Part shown: positions 7,173 through 14,267 of the stretch, one piece after another
How the letters are laid out: every line of letters starts with the position of its first letter
Position numbering within the stretch: position 1 is the first letter of the stretch
Assembly: GCA_945988915.1 (NCBI GenBank)
Contig: CAMFTS010000006.1
Span: 1 to 27,719, forward strand
From: an uncultured Clostridia bacterium
GTDB taxonomy: Bacteria > Bacillota > Clostridia > Oscillospirales > Acutalibacteraceae
DNA: 27,719 nucleotides
Reading direction: 5' to 3'
Notes under the pieces: generated by a model
The model's input: the letters and a program-made list of their open reading frames with translations, nothing else
The model's database searches: none
What the model was told of the DNA's origin: nothing
Translations under genes and position numbers: made by a program

Positions 7173-9416
7173 ATGGCAAAGAAAAAGAAAAATGAAATGA
7201 ATCACGCTGAGGAAGAATTGAGCGTAAATGCTCATATTTCCGGTGCAGGTGAGGTTGTAAAGCAGAATATTATCGACACTCTTGAAGTTAACTATATGCC
7301 TTATGCGATGAGTGTCATTATGTCTCGTGCAATTCCGGAAATTGACGGCTTTAAACCTTCACACAGGAAATTGCTCTATACTATGTATAAAATGGGACTC
7401 TTAAACGGCGGAACAATTAAGAGTGCAAATATTGTTGGTCGCACAATGCAGTTAAATCCTCACGGTGACGCTGCAATTTACGAAACAATGATTCGTCTTG
7501 CCCGAGGTAACGAGAGCCTTTTGCATCCGTATATTGAGTCAAAGGGTAACTTCGGTAAGTCATATTCAAAGAATATGCAGTATGCAGCGTCCCGTTACAC
7601 CGAGGCAAAGCTTGCACCTATTGCCGCAGAATTATTCAGGGATATCGACAAAGATACCGTGGATTTTGTTCCTAACTATGACAATACAATGCAGGAGCCG
7701 ACCTTGTTTCCGGTAACATTCCCGTCAGTTCTTGTAAATGCAAATATGGGAATTGCCGTCGGTATGGCGTCGAATATTTGCTCATTCAATTTGGGAGAAA
7801 TCTGTAACACAACTATTGAACTTATTAAAAATCCCGATGCGGATATAACGGAAACCCTCAAAGCACCCGATTTTATAGGCGGAGGTCAAATCGTATATGA
7901 CGAAAATCTTATGCGTGAAATCTACCGCACGGGCAGGGGAAGCTTTAAGCTTCGTGCAAAGTATAATTATGATAAGCACAGTAATTGCATAGATGTCTAT
8001 GAGATACCCGCAACCACTACAAGCGAAGCGATTATTGATAAAATAATTGAACTCGCAAAGGCAGGCAAGGTTAAGGAAATATCGGATATCCGCGACGAAA
8101 CAGACAAGAAAGGTCTTAAAATCACAATAGATATCAAGCGCGGCGTTGATCCGGACAAGCTGATGAAAAAACTCTTTAAGACAACACCTTTAGAGGATTC
8201 TTTCGGTTGCAATTTTAATGTTCTGATCGCAGGAACTCCTCGTGTTCTCGGTGTTCGTGAACTTTTGCTCGAATGGATTGCTTTCCGTACCGAGTGCGTA
8301 AACCGCAGAGTATATTTTGACCTTGCAAAAGCAAAGGATAAGCTTCATTTGCTTGAAGGCTTGCAGAAAATACTTCTTGATATTGACAAGGCAATTAAGA
8401 TTATTCGCTCAACCGACGAAGAATCGGAAGTAGTACCGAACTTGATGATAGGCTTCGGAATTGATAAAATTCAGGCAGAATATGTTGCTGAAATCAAACT
8501 CCGTCATCTTAACAGAGAATATATACTTAAACGCACGGCTGATATTGAGCAGCTCCGCAAGGATATTGAAGATATGGAGGATATCCTTTCTTCAAAATCA
8601 AGAGTAAAGAAAATCATTATTGCAGAGCTTAAAGAAGTTGTCGCAAAGTATGATAAGCCAAGACGCACAGAAATAATCTATGCCGATGTCGAGGAAGAAT
8701 ACGAAGAGATTGAAGAAGTGCCCGATTATCCCGTAACGCTTTTCTTTACAAAAGAGGGATATTTCAAGAAAATCACTCCTGCTTCACTTCGTATGAACAG
8801 TGAACAGAAAACAAAAGAAGGCGACTATGTAATAGAAGAGATAGAAGCTACAAATAATACAGATTTGTTGTTCTTTACAAATCAGCATCAGGTATATAAA
8901 GCAAAGGCATATGAATTTGCAGACTCAAAGGCAAGCGTACTCGGCGACTTCGCAGCAAGCACGCTCGGTATGGATAAAGATGAAACAGCAATTTATATGG
9001 CGGCTACAAATGATTATAAAGGATATATGCTGTTCTTCTTTGAAAACGGCAAGGTTGCAAAGGTTGACTTAAATGCTTACGAAACAAAGACAAACCGTAA
9101 GAAGCTCATCAAGGCATATTGCGAGAAATTCCCGCTTGCAGCCATAAGGCAGATAAAAGAGGATAAAGAGCTCGTTATTAAATCAACCTCAGGCAGAATA
9201 CTTCTTTTGAATACGGGTGCAATCGCACCGAAAACAACAAAGGATACTCAGGGCGTAGGAGTAATGACGCAGAAAAAGAATCACAGAGTATCAGAGGTTG
9301 AAGAATATAAAGAGGGTATGTTCCAAAAGCCTGCAAGATACAGAACAAGAAATCTTCCGGCTGCAGGCTCTGCTCTTTCAGCAGAGGACGCAGGCGAACA
9401 ACTGAGTCTGATATAG
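7173..9416 (+). CDS. parC: Type IIA topoisomerase DNA-cleavage subunit, ParC/GyrA-like (divergent)
   Basis: DNA breakage-reunion partner of the preceding ATPase subunit. The 747-residue protein shows the winged-helix/tower region with catalytic Tyr142 in SRYTEAKL, preceded by the quinolone-determining helix at 97-104. There the E. coli GyrA Ser83 position is Ala100 and the Asp87 position is Glu104. A coiled-coil stretch lies around 440-500. The C-terminal beta-pinwheel (about 520-720) is short, and the gyrase-specific GyrA box (QRRGGKG type) is not visible, which argues for ParC-like decatenation rather than negative supercoiling. It has a CAGGAG ribosome binding site and is co-transcribed with parE. 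Family assignment is firm; the exact biological role is inferred. Confidence 0.88.
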   Translation: MAKKKKNEMNHAEEELSVNAHISGAGEVVKQNIIDTLEVNYMPYAMSVIMSRAIPEIDGFKPSHRKLLYTMYKMGLLNGGTIKSANIVGRTMQLNPHGDAAIYETMIRLARGNESLLHPYIESKGNFGKSYSKNMQYAASRYTEAKLAPIAAELFRDIDKDTVDFVPNYDNTMQEPTLFPVTFPSVLVNANMGIAVGMASNICSFNLGEICNTTIELIKNPDADITETLKAPDFIGGGQIVYDENLMREIYRTGRGSFKLRAKYNYDKHSNCIDVYEIPATTTSEAIIDKIIELAKAGKVKEISDIRDETDKKGLKITIDIKRGVDPDKLMKKLFKTTPLEDSFGCNFNVLIAGTPRVLGVRELLLEWIAFRTECVNRRVYFDLAKAKDKLHLLEGLQKILLDIDKAIKIIRSTDEESEVVPNLMIGFGIDKIQAEYVAEIKLRHLNREYILKRTADIEQLRKDIEDMEDILSSKSRVKKIIIAELKEVVAKYDKPRRTEIIYADVEEEYEEIEEVPDYPVTLFFTKEGYFKKITPASLRMNSEQKTKEGDYVIEEIEATNNTDLLFFTNQHQVYKAKAYEFADSKASVLGDFAASTLGMDKDETAIYMAATNDYKGYMLFFFENGKVAKVDLNAYETKTNRKKLIKAYCEKFPLAAIRQIKEDKELVIKSTSGRILLLNTGAIAPKTTKDTQGVGVMTQKKNHRVSEVEEYKEGMFQKPARYRTRNLPAAGSALSAEDAGEQLSLI

Positions 9417-9429
9417 TTATGTTAAAGTG

Positions 9430-9459
9430 CGGCGGGAAAGGTTCTCGCCGTTTACTTTT
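9430..9459 (+). terminator. Terminator after the topoisomerase operon
   Basis: CGGCGGG (9430-9436) pairs with CTCGCCG (9444-9450), with one G-T pair, followed by TTTACTTTT. The interrupted T run suggests modest strength. Confidence 0.6.
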
Positions 9460-9489
9460 ATAAAAACATTTATATTATTCAAAAAATGC

Positions 9490-9518
9490 TTGACTTATTG
9501 TTCCCTTTATGATATATT
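9490..9518 (+). promoter_or_regulatory. Promoter of rpmG-secE-nusG
   Basis: TTGACT (9490-9495) and TATATT (9513-9518) with the ideal 17-base spacer. It leads into a leader of about 85 bases ending in GGAGGTG before rpmG. Confidence 0.8.
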
Positions 9519-9610
9519 ACTTGTACCTCTGAGAGAGGGTTCTTTTTTTGTGCCCACTTTTTGGAGGCAGGCTAAATAAGCGATAATCGCTAATAACGGA
9601 GGTGCCGAAA

Positions 9611-9760
9611 ATGAGAGTTAAAATTACATTGGCTTGCACAGAGTGCAAACAACGCAATTACAACACAATGAAAAACAAGAAAAACACACCTGACAGGTTA
9701 GAGATGAACAAGTATTGCAGATTCTGCAAGAAACATACTCTCCACAGGGAAACAAAGTAA
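9611..9760 (+). CDS. rpmG: 50S ribosomal protein L33
   Basis: A 49-residue ribosomal protein read directly from the sequence; it is short and easily missed. The zinc-ribbon form is present, with paired cysteines in ACTEC near the start and in KYCRFCKK, the so-called C+ type. The family segments MRVKITLACTEC, NKKNTPDRLE and YCRFCKKHTLHRE match bacterial L33. A GGAGGTG ribosome binding site precedes the ATG. The gene stands immediately before secE and nusG, the standard Gram-positive order. Because zinc-dependent and zinc-free L33 paralogues often coexist, another copy may occur elsewhere in the genome. Confidence 0.95.
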   Translation: MRVKITLACTECKQRNYNTMKNKKNTPDRLEMNKYCRFCKKHTLHRETK

Positions 9761-9775
9761 GCGGAGGTAAAAGTA

Positions 9776-10168
9776 ATGGCTGACGAAATTAAAAATAATG
9801 CTGCCGAAACTCCCGCTAAAGACAAGAAAAAAGTTGATTCAAAAAAGAAAGCTGATGCTCCCAAGGAGAAGAAAGGCAATTTCTTCGTTCGTGCTTGGAA
9901 AGCAATTAAAAAATTCTGTAAGGATCTTAAAGGTGAATGTAAGAAGGTCGTTTGGCCTAATTCAAAAACCGTTATTAAGAGCACTGCAGTAGTACTTGCT
10001 TGCGTAGCAGTACTCGGCGTTGTTATCTGGCTTGTTGACACAGGTCTTTCAGAAATTATTAAGCTTCTTATTAACTTAGCTAAAGATGCTTCTGCTGACT
10101 CAGAGTCTGCATTGGAAGCAACTAAAACCGTAGCAACAGGTTTAATTAACGGATTCTTTGGTGCGTAA
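9776..10168 (+). CDS. secE: Preprotein translocase subunit SecE
   Basis: Small essential subunit of the SecYEG channel, in the cytoplasmic membrane. The 130-residue protein has a lysine-rich N-terminal tail (about 1-40), then the conserved amphipathic region LKGECKKVVWPNSK just ahead of a single membrane helix at about 68-88. It is longer than the 60-75 residues usual for Gram-positive SecE: the charged N-terminus and roughly 30 residues after the membrane segment (Ala/Ser/Asp-rich, ending FFGA) are extra. The position between rpmG and nusG is the standard one, with GCGGAGG as its ribosome binding site. Assignment is secure; the role of the tails is unknown. Confidence 0.94.
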   Translation: MADEIKNNAAETPAKDKKKVDSKKKADAPKEKKGNFFVRAWKAIKKFCKDLKGECKKVVWPNSKTVIKSTAVVLACVAVLGVVIWLVDTGLSEIIKLLINLAKDASADSESALEATKTVATGLINGFFGA

Positions 10169-10180
10169 GGGGGATATCTT

Positions 10181-10741
10181 ATGGCAGAAATCTCCAGATG
10201 GTATGTTGTTCACACTTATTCGGGTTATGAGAATAAGGTAGCTTCAAATATTGAAACAGTAGTTGAAAACAGAAAAATGCAGGATTTAATTCTTGATGTT
10301 CAGGTTCCTACCGAAACAGTAATTGAAGTAAAAGACGACGGTACTAAAAAAGAAGTTGAAAGAAAAATCTTTCCGGGTTATGTTATCGTTAAGCTTGCCG
10401 TTTTTGAAGATGAAGACACAGGCGAATATGAGATGACAGATGATACTTGGTATGTAATCCGCAACACAAGAGGCGCAACGGGCTTTGTAGGTCCGGAGGG
10501 TAAGCCTGTTCCTCTTACAGACAGCGAGGTAGCTGCTCTCGGCGTTGAAAAACGCGTTGTTGAGGTTAATTACGAAAAGGGCGATATGGTTACAATTATT
10601 GACGGTGCTTTTGAAGGCATTATCGGTGTTGTTGACGAAATCGACACAGAAAACAATATGGTCAGAGTTATTATTTCAATGCTCGGTCGTGAAACACCGG
10701 TTGAACTTGAACTCGATCAGGTTGAATCAATGAACAAATAA
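10181..10741 (+). CDS. nusG: Transcription antitermination/elongation factor NusG
   Basis: Binds RNA polymerase at the clamp to modulate pausing and Rho-dependent termination. The 186-residue protein has the NGN domain (1-110; WYVVHTYSGYE at the start and FPGYV in the middle) and a C-terminal KOW domain starting at about 128 with YEKGDMVTIIDGAFEG. It is 12 bases downstream of secE in the same operon. A weak hairpin with a T run follows at 10752-10770, so some transcripts may stop before rplK while others read through. Confidence 0.96.
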   Translation: MAEISRWYVVHTYSGYENKVASNIETVVENRKMQDLILDVQVPTETVIEVKDDGTKKEVERKIFPGYVIVKLAVFEDEDTGEYEMTDDTWYVIRNTRGATGFVGPEGKPVPLTDSEVAALGVEKRVVEVNYEKGDMVTIIDGAFEGIIGVVDEIDTENNMVRVIISMLGRETPVELELDQVESMNK

Positions 10742-10751
10742 ATTTGGTATT

Positions 10752-10770
10752 AAGCGTTATTTCGCTTTTT
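10752..10770 (+). terminator. Weak terminator or attenuator between nusG and rplK
   Basis: AAGCG (10752-10756) can pair with CGCTT (10763-10767) ahead of a short T run. Only five base pairs, so at most partial termination. Confidence 0.35.
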
Positions 10771-10791
10771 ATAGCGTGCTTTAAGCTCGCT

Positions 10792-10832
10792 GTGGGAGGG
10801 GTAAGTTAAGCCACTTATTCCGCCACTACCAC
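10792..10832 (+). promoter_or_regulatory. L1-binding rRNA mimic upstream of rplK
   Basis: The leader has outer arms GTGG (10792-10795) and CCAC (10829-10832), a 5' GA bulge, and an inner 9-bp stem GGGGTAAGT/ACTTATTCC with two wobbles. The 3' side carries an unpaired GCCACTA. This asymmetric-loop layout is that of the L1-binding helix 76-77 region of 23S rRNA and of known L1 mRNA sites. It suggests feedback repression of rplK-rplA by free L1. Confidence 0.7.
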
Positions 10833-10851
10833 GAATTTTGGAGGTGCTAAA

Positions 10852-11277
10852 ATGGCTCAGAAAGTAATAGGCTTTATTAAGCTTCAGATTCCGGCTGGTA
10901 AGGCAACACCAGCACCACCTGTTGGTCCGGCACTCGGTCAGCACGGTGTAAACATTATGGCGTTCACAAAGGAATTCAATGAACGCACAAAGAACGATAT
11001 GGGACTTATTATCCCTGTTGTTATCACAGTTTATGCAGACCATTCGTTTACATTTGTAACAAAGACTCCGCCTGCAGCTGTTCTTATTAAGAAGGCTTGC
11101 GGTATTGAGAGTGGTTCGGGCGTTCCGAACAAAACTAAGGTTGCAAAAATTACGAGTGAGCAGATAAGAAAAATCGCAGAGCAGAAAATGCCTGACCTTA
11201 ACGCAGCTACTGTCGAAACAGCTATGAGCATGATCGCCGGTACAGCTCGTTCAATGGGCATCACTGTTGAAGATTGA
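10852..11277 (+). CDS. rplK: 50S ribosomal protein L11
   Basis: Component of the GTPase-associated centre of the large subunit, needed for factor binding and stringent-response sensing. The 141-residue length is standard. The N-terminal segment carries IKLQIPAGKATPAPPVGPA and LGQHGVNIM, the proline-rich linker and loop typical of L11. The C-terminal RNA-binding domain contains SGVPNKTKVAKIT and GTARSMGI. Translation begins after GGAGGTG. The gene is flanked on both sides by L1-type RNA sites, so L11 and L1 synthesis is likely tied to L1 excess. Confidence 0.97.
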   Translation: MAQKVIGFIKLQIPAGKATPAPPVGPALGQHGVNIMAFTKEFNERTKNDMGLIIPVVITVYADHSFTFVTKTPPAAVLIKKACGIESGSGVPNKTKVAKITSEQIRKIAEQKMPDLNAATVETAMSMIAGTARSMGITVED

Positions 11278-11286
11278 TGCTCCTTC

Positions 11287-11312
11287 GTGGGAGGAAAAAT
11301 CCGATTAACCAC
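11287..11312 (+). promoter_or_regulatory. Second L1-binding rRNA mimic, upstream of rplA
   Basis: GTGG (11287-11290) and CCAC (11309-11312) form the outer stem. GA is bulged on the 5' side and GATTAA on the 3' side, and GGA/TCC closes an AAAA tetraloop. It lies in the 57-base gap between rplK and rplA, just before the rplA ribosome binding site (GGGAGG at 11318-11323). It repeats the logic of the site at 10792-10832 in a minimal form. Confidence 0.75.
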
Positions 11313-11334
11313 TTAATGGGAGGAAATTTTAATT

Positions 11335-12027
11335 ATGAAACACGGTAAAAAATATAATGAGAGCGCAAAATTGATTGACAAATCAAAGCTCTATGATTCA
11401 GAAGAAGCTCTTGCTCTTGCAGTTAAGTCAGCAACAGCTAAATTTGATGAAACAGTTGAAGCTCATATCCGTCTCGGCGTTGACTCTCGTCATGCTGACC
11501 AGCAGGTCAGAGGCGCTGTCGTTCTTCCGAACGGAACAGGTAAGAGCGTAAGAGTTGCAGTTTTTGCTAAGGGCGATGCTGCTGAAGCAGCAACTGCTGC
11601 AGGCGCAGAACTCGTTGGCGCAGAAGACCTTCTTGCACAGGTTCAGGGCGGTATGCTTGATTTCGATGTATGTATCGCATCACCTGATATGATGGGCCTT
11701 GTAGGTCGCTTAGGTAAGGTTCTCGGTCCGCGTGGCTTGATGCCTTCACCAAAAGCAGGTACAGTTACACCTGATGTAGCTAAAGCTGTTACAGAAGCTA
11801 AGGCAGGTAAGATTGAATACCGTCTTGATAAGACAAATATTATTCATTGTCCTATCGGTAAGGCATCTTTCGGTGCTGACAAGCTTCTTGAAAACTTCAA
11901 TACACTTATGGATGCTGTTGTTAAAGCAAAACCGGCAGCACTTAAGGGACAGTACATCAAGTCATGCGTTGTTGCAACTACAATGGGACCCGGTGTAAGA
12001 ATCAATTCAGCTAAGTTCGGCGTTTAA
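11335..12027 (+). CDS. rplA: 50S ribosomal protein L1
   Basis: Forms the mobile L1 stalk of the large subunit and, in many bacteria, represses its own operon by binding an rRNA-like site in its mRNA. The 230-residue length is normal. Hallmarks include AHIRLGVDSRHADQQVRG near the start, LPNGTGK, the loop MMGLVGRLGKVLGPRGLMP and the C-terminal TMGPGVRI. Two matching RNA sites are visible in this operon. The ribosome binding site GGGAGG is about eleven bases ahead of the ATG. A new promoter follows within 15 bases of the stop codon, so rplJ-rplL is separately controlled. Confidence 0.97.
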   Translation: MKHGKKYNESAKLIDKSKLYDSEEALALAVKSATAKFDETVEAHIRLGVDSRHADQQVRGAVVLPNGTGKSVRVAVFAKGDAAEAATAAGAELVGAEDLLAQVQGGMLDFDVCIASPDMMGLVGRLGKVLGPRGLMPSPKAGTVTPDVAKAVTEAKAGKIEYRLDKTNIIHCPIGKASFGADKLLENFNTLMDAVVKAKPAALKGQYIKSCVVATTMGPGVRINSAKFGV

Positions 12028-12037
12028 TTTAATACGC

Positions 12038-12066
12038 TTGACAAACCCGGAAGGGTATGTTAATAT
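12038..12066 (+). promoter_or_regulatory. Promoter of rplJ-rplL
   Basis: A perfect TTGACA (12038-12043) and TAATAT (12061-12066) with 17 bases between; TATAAT at 12064 is an alternative -10 at 20 bases. Confidence 0.8.
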
Positions 12067-12071
12067 AATAT

Positions 12072-12192
12072 CTGCTTGCCGAAGACAGTGGGTGCATTTA
12101 TGCGTAAAAGCTCTACGGAGTTTGCCTACCGAGGAAAAGAACTTATTATTAAAAGTTTGTGCCTCTCTGTCTTCATGTCAGAGAGGTTTTTT
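12072..12192 (+). promoter_or_regulatory. L10 leader RNA with attenuator
   Basis: The leader contains the segments TGCCGAAGACAGTGGGTG (from 12077) and GCCTACCGAGG (from 12124), which match the conserved core of the ribosomal L10 leader bound by the L10(L12)4 complex. It ends with a strong terminator: CCTCTCTG (12162-12169) pairs with CAGAGAGG (12179-12186) before six T. Binding of excess L10-L12 is expected to favour the terminator and reduce rplJ-rplL expression. Confidence 0.85.
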
Positions 12193-12236
12193 ATCTCATA
12201 AAGCAAGCGTAACATTTTTATAGGAGGTGAATTCGT

Positions 12237-12827
12237 TTGCCAAGTGAGAAAGTATTAGAGTTAAAGAAACAGCAGGTTGCTGAGCTTAAGGAAAGACTCG
12301 GCAATGCATGCGCAGGTGTTGTTGTTAGCTATGAGGGTATTTCAGTTGCTGATGACACAAAGCTTCGTAAGGAGCTTCGTGAAGCAGGTGTTAAGTACAC
12401 TGTAACAAAGAACACACTTATCCATCTCGCAATCGAAGGTACTGATCTTGCAGGTCTTGACAATGTTCTTTCGGGAACAACTGCTATTGCAACATCTGAT
12501 GATGACTATGCTGCAGCAGCAAGAATTCTCAGCAAGTACGCTGAGTCAAGCAAGACATTTGAAATCAAGAGCGGTTTCATCGATAATGAGGTTATCGACT
12601 TAGAAAAACTTAAGAGCCTTGCAAAGCTTCCTTCAAGAGAAGTATTGCTTGCTACTGTTTGCAGTGCATTCAACGCACCTATTGCAGCTTTTGCACGTGC
12701 AATTCAGGCAGTTGTTGATAAGAGCGGTGAAGAAGTTCCTGCACCTGCGGCTGAAGAGGCTCCCGCAGAAGAAGCTGCACCGGTTGAGGAAGCAGCACCC
12801 GCAGCAGAAGAAACTCCTGCTGAATAA
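12237..12827 (+). CDS. rplJ: 50S ribosomal protein L10
   Basis: Base of the L7/L12 stalk. The start is a TTG, chosen because AGGAGGTG lies seven bases upstream and the product then opens MPSEKVLELKK, as most L10 proteins do. Segments such as VVVSYEGISV, LRKELREAGV and VTKNTL are typical. The protein has 196 residues, about 25-30 more than the usual 165-172. The excess is an Ala/Glu/Pro-rich acidic tail after residue 165, composed of repeated EEAP-like units similar in composition to the hinge of L7/L12. The upstream leader and the rplL neighbour confirm identity. The role of the tail is unknown. Confidence 0.96.
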   Translation: MPSEKVLELKKQQVAELKERLGNACAGVVVSYEGISVADDTKLRKELREAGVKYTVTKNTLIHLAIEGTDLAGLDNVLSGTTAIATSDDDYAAAARILSKYAESSKTFEIKSGFIDNEVIDLEKLKSLAKLPSREVLLATVCSAFNAPIAAFARAIQAVVDKSGEEVPAPAAEEAPAEEAAPVEEAAPAAEETPAE

Positions 12828-12861
12828 TATTTAAAAATTACAAATTTTGGAGGAAAATAAA

Positions 12862-13242
12862 ATGGCATCAGAAAAAATCGCAGCAATGATCGAAGAGATC
12901 AAAGCTCTTTCAGTTCTTGAACTTTCAGAACTCGTACACGCAGTAGAAGAAGAATTCGGCGTATCAGCTGCAGCAGCAGTTGCAGTAGCAGCTCCGGTTG
13001 AAGGCGGTGCAGCAGGCGCAGCAGAAGAAAAGACAGAATTTGACATCGAACTTACAGAAGTTGGTGCTGAAAAGATTAAGGTTATTAAGGTTGTTCGTGA
13101 AATCACAGGTCTTGGCCTTGCAGAAGCAAAAGCACTTGTTGACGGCGCACCAAAGGTAATCAAGGAAGCAGCTTCTAAAGATGATGCTGACGCTGCAAAA
13201 GCTAAACTTGAAGAAGTTGGCGCAAAAGTTACTCTTAAATAA
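12862..13242 (+). CDS. rplL: 50S ribosomal protein L7/L12
   Basis: Multicopy stalk protein that recruits translational GTPases. The ATG at 12862 is preferred over an in-frame TTG at 12847, because TTTGGAGG lies nine bases before it and the protein then starts MASEKI, giving 126 residues (usual 120-128). The N-terminal dimerisation helices, the Ala/Gly-rich hinge (about 40-56) and the C-terminal domain with EKIKVIKVVREITGLGL, EAKALVDGAP and KAKLEEVGAKVTLK are all present. A strong terminator follows. The rpoB-rpoC genes that commonly come next are absent here. Confidence 0.97.
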   Translation: MASEKIAAMIEEIKALSVLELSELVHAVEEEFGVSAAAAVAVAAPVEGGAAGAAEEKTEFDIELTEVGAEKIKVIKVVREITGLGLAEAKALVDGAPKVIKEAASKDDADAAKAKLEEVGAKVTLK

Positions 13243-13260
13243 TTTAAGACTGACAGTTTT

Positions 13261-13291
13261 AATTCCACTCTTTACAGAGTGGAATTTTTTT
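13261..13291 (+). terminator. Terminator after rplL
   Basis: Perfect 11-bp stem AATTCCACTCT/AGAGTGGAATT with a TTAC loop and a T run. It cleanly ends the ribosomal protein operon. Confidence 0.92.
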
Positions 13292-13312
13292 GACTTTTTT
13301 TCTTAAAAGCCG

Positions 13313-13340
13313 TTGACAAATTTAAAAAAAGTGGTAATAT
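13313..13340 (+). promoter_or_regulatory. Promoter of the 47-residue peptide gene
   Basis: Perfect TTGACA (13313-13318) and TAATAT (13335-13340) with a 16-base spacer, placed after the rplL terminator. Confidence 0.75.
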
Positions 13341-13380
13341 TTATATAGTAATAAATGTATACGAAGGGAGGCAAAGCTAC

Positions 13381-13524
13381 ATGGATGCAATTATGGAAGT
13401 ATTACAGCCGATTATAGACACTATTATGGGTCTTGTTGGCGGCGGCGAAGGCGCTGAAGGCGGTTTCGATTTCCAGACCATCATTGACACAATCATGGGA
13501 CTTATCGGTGGCATTGCTGGCTAA
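13381..13524 (+). CDS. Unrecognised 47-residue acidic peptide with a duplicated helix motif
   Basis: I do not recognise this small gene. It has every mark of a real, well-expressed transcription unit: a near-consensus promoter, GGGAGG nine bases before the ATG, and its own terminator. The product starts MDAIMEVLQP and has two near-identical ten-residue blocks, IIDTIMGLVG (11-20) and IIDTIMGLIG (34-43), joined by a Gly/Glu-rich linker (GGGEGAEGG). It contains seven Asp/Glu and no Lys, Arg or His. Asp2, Glu6, Gln9 and Asp13 fall on one helical face and Ile/Leu/Met on the other, so two amphipathic helices in a hairpin are likely. There is no signal peptide. The two blocks differ at six third-codon positions but only one residue, which points to selection on the protein. 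Secreted peptide, membrane-active peptide and self-assembling scaffold are all open. Confidence 0.72.
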   Translation: MDAIMEVLQPIIDTIMGLVGGGEGAEGGFDFQTIIDTIMGLIGGIAG

Positions 13525-13540
13525 TCAATAAAAATATTTT

Positions 13541-13572
13541 CCCACTCAACTTTGAGTGGGATTTATTTTTTT
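13541..13572 (+). terminator. Terminator after the 47-residue peptide gene
   Basis: Perfect 9-bp stem CCCACTCAA/TTGAGTGGG around a two-base spacer, followed by an A-interrupted T run (ATTTATTTTTTT). Confidence 0.85.
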
Positions 13573-13583
13573 GTCAAAAAATA

Positions 13584-13611
13584 TTGACATTTTATTCGGC
13601 TATGATAATAT
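13584..13611 (+). promoter_or_regulatory. Promoter of the lipoprotein gene
   Basis: TTGACA (13584-13589) and TAATAT (13606-13611) with a 16-base spacer, the same geometry as the promoter of the preceding peptide gene. Confidence 0.7.
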
Positions 13612-13647
13612 TTTTATATCATCAAATTCAATTTATAAGGTGAAAAA

Positions 13648-14265
13648 ATGAAAAAACTATCAGTAATCCTTGCCTTTGTACTTGTTATAACTGTATTTTC
13701 CGCATGCAAAAAAGGTGATAATGAAGAAACAACCGCACAGCCTGATGTAACTCAAAATACAACGGTTTATTCCGAGAATTCAACAATTTATGAAGATACA
13801 ACTCAGCCGAATACAGAAATTTCTACTCAAATGCAGACCGCAGCACAGACTGAACAGGTTACTGAAAATCAGGCAGCTACAACAACGGAAGCATCAAAAC
13901 CGGTTACATATATTTCGGAAAATCCCGATAATAAATATATTTGTATGGTTGCCGACAAATACGGCAGTGATAAAGCAAATCTTATTGCGTTTATTAAGGC
14001 AAATACTTCAACGCCCGGTGCGACGGTACTTGAGTTCTCGGGAGCAAAGGATGCAAACGGAAAGCTTATTACTACTGCTGAAGAATTAAGATATGTCTAT
14101 GATGTTTCAGACAGCGGAACGATAAAAAGAGCGTCGTCAGACGGGCGTCACAATGACGGATACAACAGCATTACGGCAAAAGCAGCAATGGCACTCGGAG
14201 AAAAATTCTTTATTCCGAGCATTGATACTATGCGGGAACAACGCAGATACGAAGATTATTTTTAA
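13648..14265 (+). CDS. Putative lipoprotein with low-complexity linker, function unknown
   Basis: A 205-residue predicted lipoprotein. The N-terminus has a lysine pair, a hydrophobic stretch and a lipobox ending FSAC at Cys20, so the mature protein should be lipid-anchored on the outer face of the membrane. Residues 25-90 are a Thr/Gln/Glu-rich, disordered-looking linker. The remaining 110 residues appear folded, starting around NPDNKYICMVADKYGSD and containing LIAFIKANTSTPGATVLEF and a C-terminal YEDYF. I do not recognise a named domain in it. It has its own promoter and an AAGGTG ribosome binding site, and shares a converging terminator with the XRE gene. Confidence is high for a lipoprotein, none for its function. 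Confidence 0.85.
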   Translation: MKKLSVILAFVLVITVFSACKKGDNEETTAQPDVTQNTTVYSENSTIYEDTTQPNTEISTQMQTAAQTEQVTENQAATTTEASKPVTYISENPDNKYICMVADKYGSDKANLIAFIKANTSTPGATVLEFSGAKDANGKLITTAEELRYVYDVSDSGTIKRASSDGRHNDGYNSITAKAAMALGEKFFIPSIDTMREQRRYEDYF

Positions 14266-14267
14266 TA

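Noticed and set aside
9526..9549. Short hairpin CCTCT/AGAGG followed by seven T at the very start of the rpmG transcript
   Set aside because: Only five pairs and within the first 25 bases after the expected start; not enough to call an attenuator, although it resembles one.
12038..12223. A 61-codon open frame in the rplJ leader
   Set aside because: It overlaps the L10 leader and its attenuator and has no suitable ribosome binding site.
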